Source of the DNA: Neelides folsomi
Taxonomy: Eukaryota; Arthropoda; Collembola; Neelipleona; Neelidae
Direction: 5' to 3'
DNA length: 64,000 nt
Assembly: GCA_034687125.1 (NCBI GenBank)
Contig: JAQGBZ010000009.1
Coordinates: 124,001 to 188,000 of the forward strand
In this document: positions 28,501 through 51,697 of the stretch, in pieces
How positions within the stretch are numbered: position 1 is the stretch's first letter
Layout: the number at the start of each line of letters is the position of its first letter
Made by a program: the position numbers and the translations under genes
Notes under the pieces: model-generated
Told to the model about the DNA's origin: nothing
The model's input: the letters and a program-made list of their open reading frames with translations, nothing else
Databases searched by the model: none

Positions 28501-31500
28501 AAAGTAGAAGGATCCTTTTTAAACTCTTTTTCCCTTTTAAAAGGAGTTGATTGATGAGGAGAAATGGGAAATTTGTATGTTTAATTATTTTGTTTGGACC
28601 CTAAAGGGATTTGGATCAAATACAGCTTTGGCTTTTATTTAGTTTTATTATTCCGCTCAAATTAATTAAAATGGTGTCTTTCATTTGACTGTTGTGCGTG
28701 GAGGTTTCAATTTAGGAGGCTATAACATATCATTGGGTTGTCCATATAGGAAGGAGTAATTTAATTTCATCTTAGAAAATTAAACCTGTATTGGGGGGTT
28801 GTATGTGGGAGAAGGGGCTTAAACGGCCCTTTTAATATTCGACTCATCAGACTTGATATGTATGGAGGAATTGAAAACAGTGAAAGTTGTGCAGCTGTGG
28901 CCCTCTCGATCTATTGAAGAGGAGTCGTAAACTGAATTTTGATCCTCTTGTTTTGAAAATCGAGTTACTCGTCCTTCATCATTCATTTTATTATGCATGG
29001 AGCTCGTATTTCTCCATCTAAATCCAATAAGCCTCTTTGCCCATTTCTTCCTTTTATCTCTAAGGAGGAAAAGTCAATATTTCTCTTTCTCAACTTCTCT
29101 ATTAATGCCGACAACAATAATTCACTCGAGTCAAATAAATCTCTCTAATTTTTCGGCATCTCACAGTGAGGCAATTGGGTTTCAAAAAATTGACCCTTAC
29201 CTTGTCAAAGTCCCCCATTTGAACAGAATGGCGCTCTGGATCCTTTGCATTAAATGCACAGCCGTGGTGTTGGTTCTGCAAGTATAATGTCAAAATGATC
29301 ATTCCGTTGGCTTTTAATGGCCAATCAAACTCCTGCCGCTCTATATTGGAATTCCGGGAGAGAAATTCAACGCCAGTAATGTAAACATAAAAGGGAAATA
29401 ATCCTCTGCTTCAGGACTCCAAACTTTGGAGAATATTTAATAAAAAATGGTTTAAAGGGCATTATATAAAAAGTCTCCGGGATAAGTCCCTGTTTTATCT
29501 TCCATGAATTTTAAGTGAGTTTGAGCTCAAAATGATCATTTTAGCAAAGGGTGAATGATCTTCTAAGGCTATGTGTCTTAACCATCAAATTACACAAAGA
29601 ATGAAGAAAAATGCAATTTCTAATATATTTATCATATTCCCTTTCTCATTATCATTTTTCATATTTATGGGGAATTAAATGTGAGATAACAAATAGATAT
29701 AATATCAGTGTTTCTCATTCATCATCTTCATCACAAACATGATCTTGATGGGGATCTTAGCTTCATATAATATATAAAAATTTCTCCCATATAACTGTAG
29801 TAAATATTTATACCGGAATTAACAATTCTATGAATGTACATCTTTACATACTCTGTAGATTTAATAGTCGTAATTTGTTATGAGGATCTGATCCTTTTAT
29901 CGTGAGCAATGAGGTCCATTAGACTGGTGTTTGGGGAGGGTGAGGAAGGTAATGGTTCTTCACCTTACTCGAAGATCCCGAGAGAGAGCAAAGAGGAATA
30001 AGGAAGCGCCTTCGTTATCGCTCGAGTAGATGACTTCTATGACGTCATCATCGATCCTCACACTTGACCTGCTTGCAGACAAACCTCATCATTTATTCAA
30101 ATATAATACAATGACAGAGGATCACTTCAGACTTCATCTTCAACTTTCACCACACGCGACCACATTAATCATCACCTTTGAGCCCAGATTTATAAACCAG
30201 ATTGAAATTTATAAAGCACCCAACTAATACTTTGACCACTAACGACTTCATTCACAACTTCAAAACCATGTTCTGGAATCAAAGGATCAAAGAATCAAAA
30301 ATCAAAACTTTCAAAGCTCAACTTCCTTTATGTGTCAAATGACAAGTATTGAAGTATTCCTGGTTTAGTTTTCCACAAAGCAAATCCCATTAAAATAAGC
30401 ATAGGCATAGATTCAAAAGCAATTTGGGGCGAATTAGAACAATTTAAATCGCCATCTACACCATAATTTCGAGTACGAATGTCGAACTTTATTAACCAAT
30501 TTAAATATTAAAAATAATCGGCATTGAGAATATGATGTCAGGCACTGATTGGTGCAATTAATTAAAGGATGCTAAAATTGACCATACATGAACGGATGAG
30601 AACCGGTGACTTCTCGAAGAAGGCGATAAAGCGTAGAAAACATTCCTTGAGAACCGGCAAGACATTTTGATTTCTTGTTGCTTCTGAGGTCTCTTGGCCA
30701 GGAAAAAACGACATCTTTAATCTGCTCCTAAATTTCATTTTTATATTTAATAAAATACAAATGGAATAACATTTTAAAATCCATTGTTATGTAGGTATTT
30801 GAGCTATGTCAATTTGCTAGGTTTTATCCCCACTTAAAATATTTAATATATATAAAATATCTGGTATTATAATATTTGATGTATCGTAAAAATATAGCAT
30901 ATAAAACAATAAAAAGAGCCCCGACTTCACGGAATTCGCAGCGGATTCTCATCCTCAAAAGATTTGAGGGAAGAATAAAAGAGATAGAAAAAACTTGAAG
31001 AGAATTTAAATGGAGAGCATATGATTATGTAGTATATAAAAAGAATGTATGTATATTTGGCCAATATAGTTGAGATGCTGTGATTGTGTCAAATAAAATA
31101 AAACTTTATGTAAAAATGCAAATTTATGTGAGTTGACTGGAAAGGAATAAAGCGATAGAATACAACCATGTGAATATCTTAATGTCATCTTACTTTGGCT
31201 CTAGGACCATTTTCGCTCCCCTTAACGGCCGAAATGAAGAGAATGGCCAAATTTGAGCGGACGTCAGTTGAAAGCTCGTTTCTCCCGAATTCCTCCCTCC
31301 CTCGTGCCCGACTTTCACTCTCTTCCGAGTCTAAGAACCGTTTTCCCTGCACAGCAAACAGGCGAATCATTAGCATCAATAAATACCCCAGAACCATTCG
31401 AGGAAGAAACAATTACGACCACTTACATGAATAATCGATCGTTCATAATCGAGTTCCTCTTCATTTAACCACGTTCCGCTGATGCGTTGAAGTGAGACAT

Positions 31501-34500
31501 GAACCTTTGGAGCCGACAAAGAAATATATAATATATTCAGATACGAATGAGATCATTCACAATCCATTCCCCATATCGATTTCCATTTGGTAATAAAAGT
31601 ATTTCCTACCGTCGATTGAAATTCAGGTCTCGTGGGGGAATTGGACGAGTGCGAATTGGTCTCATGATTCACGAAGGCCGCGAGGACGCTGTCGATGTTC
31701 CAGAAATTAACGCTCGTGTCATCAATACTCCTCAGCCAATCTCCTGTTGGAAGAAATTCAATAATGCTTCATTAACTTCCACAAGGAACTCTGGTAATTG
31801 TTACGAGTAGATAACGCTTCTGTTCTTAATTATAATCTTAAACTTTCCCTCTTGTGGGTTCTGTGTGGAAGCCTCGAGGCTTATCAATTTAAATAAACTC
31901 ATTAAACTCCCGGGTTTAATTTCTCAACCCAATTACCAAATGCAAATATAATATCTAAACACATCTTCCCAATTCCACACATGCACATTTTAATGACATT
32001 TATTACTGACGTGGTTACATAAATCCCACACACACACTTATGTATACAAATGTATTTATATTGTAGTTTTGATAGTTGTAATATGCAAATATGGATATAC
32101 GTATGGGCGATAAAAAGCTTTCCTAATTTTCATTTTCCCAAATATCGGCTTATAAACATGTCCCGAAGTTGAATTGAAAGCGAAATCAACGTAGGCAGAA
32201 AATTGGGGAAGATTTTTATTGAACATGAAAATTCCTTCAACCGGCTCTCTCCAACCACTCACTCGATAAATATATCAATTTGCATGCATGAATAAACATA
32301 TACACTGTATAGTTTGGATTCAAGTGATTTTCTCCTAAATCCTCAAGATTCAAATAGAGGATTATCAAAAGGAGTCGGAGTGAATACAAGTTTTATCAAA
32401 ATACAAATCTGTATAGTTATTGAACCTTAGACCAGACCAAGGTGTTTTGCAAGAGAGGGAAAAAGTAATTCTTTCACAACAATTTCTCCTCGCGTATCTT
32501 TTTCCCTTTTTCCAAGGATCGAAAGATCAATAATGTCCTTTGATATCTCTTTGCCCGACAAGATCTCTCTTTAAATCTCTTGAATTATTATGTCGACTAG
32601 ACCTGTACTATTTACTATATTTCTCCGAAATTGAGAAATTATCATAAAACTACTAAATGTACGAAATTAAATACGATCCATTATGTATAATATGTATAAT
32701 ATCCATTATAAAGAGAACACTGTGCAAATCATTATGAAATGAATTAATGATCATACAAGATATGAATTGATAAATAATTTCCACTAATGTAAATACCAAG
32801 GGACTTAACTCAACTTTGTATGTAATGTGGATGTAATATTTATAAATTTAGTACATGTGTGGTATTTAGGTGTTCTTGAGCGGAATTCTCTTCTTGAGTT
32901 CAAATAGATAGAAGAAGGCCTTTAAGAAATTGACATTAACATGAGAGCGTGTGAAGAGATTCGAAGTAAATTGAGAATGATGTGCATGTGGAGTGGGCAG
33001 GACATTGATGAGATTTGTGGTGAAGGGAAAATAAGAAAGTTCCTTTCAGGACGTGTGGAAAGAAGAAAGGTGCTATGATTCAATTCCTTCCTATAGAACA
33101 CCCACGGAGACACAAACCATACAATTTATAAACTACATACTTACATAAGTACTATATGTATGTACAAATGGCCGTTATTCAAGATGAGCACAAATTCTAT
33201 GTATAAGAGATAAGATTGGAATATATGTTCATGAATATGAATTCTGTGTATGAATTATATAAGTGGATATGAAGCATAAAAGGACCCCAACTTTCCCTGT
33301 GCTTTCATCTGATTGATAATTTTAATATCTTGTGGAGCTCAACCCATTTCATCTTTCGCAGAAAGGTAAAATCTTAACTTTGTCGGATTTAATCCGGGGA
33401 AATGAAGAAAAGACGGGGGGCAGAGAAGCGGATAACTCAGACTTCTTTTTTATAACCGCTCATCCTTTGTTGAAAAGAATTCAAATGTTTCCCATTCGGG
33501 ATTCTCGTAATTGAATTTTTCCAATATTATTACTTACATAATGTATTATACTTATATGCCGTATAAGGAATTGCTTAGTAAAATCATAGTAGACGTATAA
33601 GTACCACATTTCGTATATTTACAATAGCAGGGTAATGAGATAGAAAAAAGGAATAATAACGTCGTAAGACGAATGATGATGATCAAATCTATTTTAATGG
33701 TTGATAATAATTCTCTATTTATGTAAATCTGTTCAAAATGGAAATAATTTAAGAAAAAATTTATCGGCTGTGATAAATGTGAAAGGAACGAAAGATCTCT
33801 TTACCAATTCGGATTCCTCTGCTTTTGATGGCTGGTCCATCAGGGATGAATCCAGCGATCATAATCCTGTCATCTTGACTTCTCGATCCGCTCTAAAAAA
33901 CAAAGATGTTGTGATTGGGTTAATTATTGATTTTCCTATACTTTTATCGTATAGGTATATTGTATATGACTTGAGATAATCAAATGGAATACACGTGGTA
34001 TAGAACAACATCATGAAAAATTAATTTTTTGAGCAAATTACCAAGCTTAAATTGAATGCGTAATAATTGGTTTAAATATTTTGCTAGAAACATATTTAGC
34101 CCCAGGAACGTTGTGTTATATTTGCAAATATTTAAAAGAGGAAGGAAGAGAAAGAATTGAAGCTATAGAACAATCCCAATGTTTACGTGATTATTCGACA
34201 AAGCTGAACAAAGGAGTATAAATATTGTTAATTTGCTAAATCTGTTTATAAAAATGTCAAAGTTGTGACTATGAAAACAAAGGTCGAAGAGTCGTAACGG
34301 AATAGATGGAAGAAATATTATGTTAAGATATAGAGAGATAGGAGATAAATTACATTATAGATATAATGCGGATCATGTGAAAATGCCCTTACTTTATCTG
34401 AATTTCCATCCCAAGAGTCGTTGGAGCCCTGAGGTGTCACAGTCACATTTTGATCTGAAAATCTTCCCGGAATAATTCCTAAAATTGACTCGCAAAGTGA

Positions 34501-37360
34501 AGCTCGTCTTCCGTGCCTTCGCCATCCTTCCACACTCAGCTCAACGTATCTGATTTCTCCTAAACAATTCAAAATGGTAAACTAATGACATTGGGAAGAA
34601 TGTAAAAAACCCAAATGGCCGATTTAAATCCTCCTCCTATTTATTTAAAACTTTAACTGTCAGGAAAGGGTCAAAGGTGAAAAAGTTTATGAAGTGGGTC
34701 TTAGAGAGAATAAATATTTAAGATTGACCTTCTTCTTCGTCTTTGGATCGGAAGGGTTTTCCGTTTCCTCTTCCTTCCCCGTGCTTTCTTTTTTCCCCTC
34801 GCGGGCTGCTTGGGTTGCTCCGAGCTCTTCGTTCCAATTCCAAACTCTTTGACTTTTTCAACGGTTCCTTTTTCTTCCCGCGCTTCTCTGAGTTCCTTCG
34901 CAAGAATCTCGAAATCCCTCCTTTGAATAATTAACCACCACGTTCACAAATATGTACTGACATCGTAACCATGCGTGTAATTAATATTTATTTAGTAATC
35001 TTATTAACTTATCATATATTGGATATATAAGTCCCTTTAAGATCTTATAATACCTTTCTTGTTCTTCAGATTGTTCATCATTTCTGATTGTTGGGTCTTG
35101 AGGATTGACTCGGCCGGGGAGATTGGAAGGATGGAAGACTGACCTTGGGCATCCTTTGATTTCTGCTCCACCAAAAAGATATTTCCTTCCTCATTTGTCA
35201 AGGATTCAATCTCTTGCTCAGTTCTGGAAAAAGAATAAAAGAAGAACAAATTGAAACCAATTTCGGATTCCTTTCAAATGAGATTTTCTCCTTTTTTCCC
35301 ATTTACTTTTGCCTGCACTCTCAATATTCCCTTCCTTGCATTTACATGGGGATAGGTATACAATTAGCAATTACAAAACAAGGAGGAACTTTTATGCAAT
35401 GAACTGCCCTATACAAACTAACGAGCGAAACATAAAGAATCCACTTGTCTTCCTTATTCTTAAATACCTGTAAAACTCAATTGCATGTCTTGACTAACAA
35501 TAAGTTTTGAGAATTTGGAAACTTGGCATTATTTAATAATTTAAAAAAATTATCGAGGGGAAAGGAGGCGAAAAATATTTTAACAAGTGCAATTAAGTTA
35601 TAAAAACGGAGCGAGAAATATGAAAAAGTTTCTCAGTGGATCTTTGCCCATTTTCTTCATTTGATATCAAGACAATTTGTAATTATTTTTTAAAGAAATG
35701 AGCCAGTGTAGACAGAGGGGATTTGAGTAATTAAGAACGGAGCTTAATGAAGAATATACATAATAGATTTTGTGGGGAAAAGGAAAGCGACCTATACATT
35801 AGCAGTTTGTTATAATAATGTGTATATCTGCATATTTTGATATGTAGTTGTATCTATGTATTGTTAATATATACATAAGGAGCACTCAGAATTTTCTTGG
35901 GTTGTTTAATAGTAGTGCGGTATGGGGAGAGTAATAAAAATGCAAAGGTAATGAACGCGAAAATGAAAGATGAAAGTGGAGTGAGTAAACAGTTTTTTAA
36001 TGAACCCCTCGTCCTCGCGAGGAAGTCATGGAGAGACGCGGAGAGTAATTAAAGCACAAGATTGAAAAGATCCATTTGCTTACATGAGGAGGAATCCAGT
36101 GAAAAAGTCTTGCTCGTAATCCACCTCGTCCTCGTAATTCTCTTTGTGGTCTTCTTTATCAGAAGATGCAGAGAAATATGAGAAGTTCTCTTCTTCTGCA
36201 TTTCCCGTATGATAAAACCCGTTTCGGTCCTCGCTCTCTTCCGAACCCGACTCACCGCTCGAGTCCAAATCCTCTTCTTCTTCACTCTCAGACTCGGAGT
36301 AATCCGACACTTTCCCGTCGCTCTCCTTCAAACTATTATTGTTATTGTTCATCTGATGGTAGTTGTTGTTATTGAGATTGTTCAGCCTCTGGTTGTAACT
36401 CCGTCTTCGTTTCTGCCCTCGGCGGAGCTCTTCGACCGAACTAGAAGAATTTGTACTTGAATCCGAACCAGAGTCGCTGGGCCAACCAAACCCTTCCCCC
36501 TTTCCAGCCGTTGAATTTTGAGGGCGTGGGGGAGTGGCCCCTAAACTCCGTTCTTGGGTCAAAGATTTGTCCAAAGGAACTGTTGGACGAAGGGGCGAGA
36601 TTCCTTTTGGCCCATATTGGGCGATTGGAGGTCGCGGCGGATGAGTCGTGGGAAGATTCGGTGGGCGAATTTGCGGTATGGAGGACGGGAGTTTACTTGG
36701 CCTCATGGAAGGTCGTTGAATGGGAATGGGTAATAATTGGGGCTTCGGAGGAACCATTGGGGCATTTGGGGGCTTGGTCAAATTGGGTGGCAGGAACGGA
36801 GGAGGTCTGACTTGAAAGGATAATCTCGGGTCGATCATTTGATTAAAAGATGGGTTCATTTGAGATTGGAGCGGTTGAGGTCGCAATGGTGATGAGCCAT
36901 TGGTGATGTTCCATGGAAGGACCGGAGGAGGGACGGAAGGACGAGGGATGAAGTTGGGTCGGTAGGAAGTTGAGGAAGGTCGTGACCCCGGAGTTGGAAG
37001 GTAAGTCGTCAGTGGAAGACTCTTTGCTTGTTGTCGTTCCTCCAAATCTAAGATCTTTCGAATGTGGGCCGGGTGAATGTGAGGATAGTAAAGGTGATTG
37101 TAAGGCTCGATGGTCTCCGCTTTAGGGCCACTAACTCCGGAGACAATCCCTCTGCCCTTGGTTGGATGCATTGGAAACAATGAAGAAAGGTTTGGTGTGT
37201 TACGAGTCCCAGCTGCCTCGTTCCTGCCTCGATCCCAGTCCCCGGAATTGTTGGATTGAATATTGAGACCTCGGAGGCTTGACAATACTTCTTCATCTTG
37301 AGAATCCTCTTCGGAAATTTTATACATGTCTGAATCGAGCAAAGCGCTCCGCTCTCCCAT
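19545..37360 (-). CDS. intu: Protein inturned (CPLANE planar-polarity/ciliogenesis effector)
   Basis: PDZ and longin-domain protein of the CPLANE complex (with Fuzzy and Wdpcp), acting in planar cell polarity and at the ciliary base. Exons: 37360-36084, 35223-35054, 34920-34729, 34559-34393, 33892-33805, 31743-31610, 31504-31427, 31346-31194, 30727-30588, 30068-29964, 29275-29201, 28248-28119, 27675-27622, 27512-27447, 27325-27131, 26435-26386, 25398-25238, 24778-24522, 23398-23337, 20777-20612, 19796-19545. They total 1324 codons with all phases consistent. The PDZ-like region spans exons 4-7 (GWRRHGRR, RIMIAGFIPDGPAIKS, DWLRSIDDTSVNFWNIDSVL). Longin-type blocks include GSLVLYKKRLVSSHMDREVQ, MKRVVIWQRVF and the terminal SSYWVLGRMY...YVCYQDSPAF...VEIAFKL, closely like vertebrate INTU. 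The first exon adds about 425 Pro/Asn/Ser-rich then acidic residues. The model is weakest in exons 1-3 and 17-19. Confidence 0.92.
24919..24933 (+). repeat. Homopolymer of 15 G
   Basis: An unbroken run of 15 G within the inturned intron between exons 17 and 18, in otherwise AT-rich DNA. Length calls in such tracts are error-prone. It could also form a quadruplex on the plus strand. Confidence 0.9.
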
Positions 37361-39480
37361 TCTTTTAAATAAATCCAATAATTTCACTCGACCTGTCCTC
37401 GATTCCCCGGTTAGAATAATTCATCCCCATCTTGAAGTCAACAATTTGGAATTGATTAAACTCAATGGCAAACTTTTCCCCTCATTTCCCTCTTAATGTC
37501 TTAACAGTTCCTAGACACAATGGGAAAATAAAACAATAAAAACCAGTTAAATAACCATGAAACCGTCTGATGTAACTTAAATGGGTAAATCAATCAATAA
37601 ACCTCACAAATTCAAATAAATAAACTGTAATGAAATAACATTTCTAATATAAAAATGAATTTACCTGTGGAAGATCCAGGAGAATCCGATCCATTAAATT
37701 TGAGAAGGGAAATATCAAATCCAAAGTTTCGTCAAATTGTCAAAATTCATAATTTTGAATGTTAAATTAACATGGCCAAAACCAAAATGTTGGGAGTTGG
37801 TAAAAATTAAAGTTAAATGATTTAAATTCCACCTCCTTGGGACCTTGAACTAACGTCTTGTCAAAGTTACCTGTGGAGAGATGTACCTGTACACAGGTAC
37901 CTGTACGCTTCCAATTACATCAAGCATACCTGCCTCGAGGGAAGGTAAAAGGGTAGACAGCTTAATAAGATACACAGCCTTTACCAATACCAACGAAGGT
38001 CTGCTGGTCCAAATATTTTAGTCCTGTTTCAACCATCTTTCCCTTTCTTCCATACCTTTATGATCTAATATGAAACAACAATCATCATCCCCCTATAAGC
38101 ATCTATAGAAGGTGCGGCAATCATCCATAAATTATTTTCTAACCTTAGGAAAAATCATTTTACGGTTTTCTGGGGAAAGATGAGCTCTGTGTCTTCTTTT
38201 ATTGATTCATTATGTAATTGGTTATGCAAGAGTGATATAAATTTATGAAATATAAATTACATGGCTTAGATTTTATGTTTTTCAGTCCAATTTCCTTATG
38301 GGGGTTTTTAAATACCTTACGTATTATTGTCCTTTGGCTATAAGGTGAAATATTTATATAGGTATAACTGCTTATGTTTCATAAATATCAACTATATTGT
38401 TTTCGTTCTTCCCTTCGGCTTCCTATACCCTCATCTGCAGCCAGCATTAATAATAAACGATTATAGTTATACATTTGATATAACTGCTTACGTAAGCATT
38501 AATAATAAACACTTAATTCTTGAGTTTTATCTTCTTAGTGGATGCATTGGGTAGAAGTGGATTATTCAGTATTTGCGAGATATTTATAAGAAGAAGAAAA
38601 GTGATTCGAGTATTTTTCCTTCTCCTCCACGCACGGCGACATTTAAAGTATCAAAGAGAACGGCTTCGCATAAATTGTTCCAGATGCCAAAATGTCTATT
38701 TTTTTTCCTTTCCATTGACACTTGTATTTTTGTTTCAATTTATAGTTCACTTCCAGCTCTGAGTGTATTTTTATAAAGACATATGAGTTCACTTTCAGTT
38801 GGTCTCGTGTGTTAGACACGACTATATTAATTTAGATGGTTTGAACTGTGGAGTCGGATTGATTTGATGCGGGGGAATGAGAGTTAACCAACGGTGTCAC
38901 AAATAATTAACAATTCATAATGAGTGGAAATTAAACATCCCAGTTCAATTAACTCTGACAACGCAAACAAGGGAAATTTATGTTGAAAGGGAAATATTGT
39001 CATTTTAGGTAAAGTTTTAAAATTGAAATCAAAGTTGAACAAGCAAAGTATCAAACGACCCAATTGTGTCAACAGATCTCTTTCTATTCTGGGAGAATAA
39101 ACAGGATTTCTATTGAGGAGATTTGAATTCCTTCCATAGGAATGGGAATGCGTACTTCTCCAGACGACGGTCCAAGTGGGAAACTCGTCCTTTGTATTAA
39201 ACCGATGTTTGACTTCCTCGGGGCATTCAAATGTCTTTCATGTAGCATTATGAATAAATGTCGAATTAATGGGCTCATTGTCCATGTGCATGTTCAGAGC
39301 GGTGTGAGGGAATGATAGTGAAGGTAGTAAAACTTTCCAAAGGTCTCTCTTATAAATACTCCCAGAGTCTTCTCCTCTTGCCTTCAACATGTAACTGGGA
39401 GGGAGATAAGGCCAGTTTACAAATCACATATTGTAAATCGGGGAGAAATTGGTAAGAAAGTATCGGAATGCTGGATGGCT
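37361..39480. other. Inturned upstream region
   Basis: About 2 kb upstream of the first inturned ATG, expected to contain its promoter and 5' leader. A short ATG frame with a good donor lies at 37694-37665 on the minus strand but does not join the inturned frame. A near-palindrome of ACCTGT units is at 37883-37900. No other gene was recognised. Confidence 0.45.
37883..37900. promoter_or_regulatory. Near-palindrome GTACCTGT-AC-ACAGGTAC
   Basis: Two 8-base arms separated by 2 bases, directly followed by another CTGTAC. Further ACCTG/CAGGT units lie at about 37869, 37899 and 37928. It sits some 520 bases upstream of the inturned start codon. The arms contain CAGGTA/TACCTG, a core shared by zinc-finger/E-box-type repressor sites. 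A regulatory role is inference only. Confidence 0.35.
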
Positions 39481-40330
39481 TTGATAGTGCGCCGGAGCTC
39501 ATTCATGAAATTCGATCTCGGAGCCTGTGGAGGTCCGCGAGGTAAATTGAGCAGGGAAGTTAAGTGTAATTAGTAATGGATTACACTTTGAGTGAGAGGA
39601 TGAGGGCGGATCAAAAAAGGAGTGATGATGGGAAAGACAAACACAAGTCGGGGGTTCATTAGCTGACTCAGGATGATGCTGAGGAGGAGGACAACTTTCC
39701 TTGTGACCATTTCCCCGGTCCCGGTAATGAGGAAAATGAGGTGAGTATGTGTTAAAGGGATCATCGCTGATTCCTCTGGTGAAGAATGTTGGTGGGAATT
39801 CGGGGTAATATATATGATGATGATTTTGTGCCCTTCCCAGCTTCCACGGGAGGATGCAAAGGAGGAATTGGAGGGACGGACAACGTCTGTCTGTTGCTCC
39901 GCGTCTGCGATCCGCACCCGCAGGAGCCCAACAAGATCTCACAACTCCCGTGGAGGGATCGATAGGGAGAGAAATAGCTCCTCCAGCGCGGCCTCAGCTT
40001 CCACTCTCTCCTTGGCGGTGAAACAGAAGAAATACCCGGGCTGGCTCCGCATTTTCCCAATCCCACCGTGGACGTCCTGGTCAAACTCCGCTCACATATC
40101 AAATTCCCCCTTCCCGCCACCGGGAACCTCGCAAAACGGCCCGCTACGGAAACCGAAAACCTTCCCATCCTCACCACACTCCGCACACTCAACAATCCCT
40201 CAATTGTTATACAAAAATAAACCGAGGTTGAGGAAAACATCTCGATGTGAAGACCCAAACAACGTGACAAGAAAACCCGTCAACGGTAAAACCATTCTCT
40301 ACATTCGTTACAACTTATTAAACCGTTGAC
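39480..40330. other. GC-rich island with overlapping open frames on both strands, unassigned
   Basis: Composition rises sharply here, and long open frames run on both strands. On the minus strand one frame (about 40073-39962) reads GYFFCFTAKERVEAEAALEE then LFLSLSIPPREL and a stop. Another minus frame starts MGRFSVSVAGRFARFPVAGR, like a mitochondrial presequence. On the plus strand a frame ending at 40221 reads PTVDVLVKLRSHIKFPLPAT. I recognise none of these. The island may be the promoter or 5' exon of the KCTD gene that starts 400 bases downstream, or a small gene of its own. Confidence 0.35.
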
Positions 40331-40734
40331 AATACAATATAGAGCATATACAGATACATCTTACGATTGACCAATTTCAATTGACCTTTGTGTTTTTATA
40401 CAAATTCAATTTTACATATATACCAGTATTACTATCTTATTAAGGATCTATCGAAGAAGAAAATAAAAAATCCTTGTGTCATTCTTTATTTTTTATCAAT
40501 TTATTAAAATGGAGTGAAGTCGTTCGGGGTTTGACAAGTTTAAGCCTTTGAGCCAAAGGTATTTAATTTACAATCTGTCTTTTTTTCATTACAGGACCTG
40601 CGGTTTCCGGAAATTGAAATCATTCCATTAATAGTCAAAATTGAAATAAAAACCCGGCACACTTCAACCATTCTCATTTGAGCCACATTGAGCTGCGGTG
40701 AAGTCTGAATTAATAAATCAAACGTATAAGGAAA

Positions 40735-51697
<10,963 letters not shown>

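Noticed and set aside
36080-37387. Idea that the Pro-rich inturned exon is a PAT1-like RNA-decay protein
   Set aside because: Only general Pro-rich character and a short YYPHIHPAHIRKILDLEERQ segment suggested it. The exon's donor joins the inturned frame, and no PAT1 core follows.
37665-37694. Possible upstream coding exon MDRILLDLPQ with a GTAAAT donor
   Set aside because: It ends in phase 0, and no phase-0 acceptor exists in the open stretch before 37360, so it cannot extend the inturned frame. It may be part of a 5' leader.
39084-39278. 64-codon minus-strand frame
   Set aside because: No recognisable motif, borders without convincing splice signals, and it is isolated from other coding signal.
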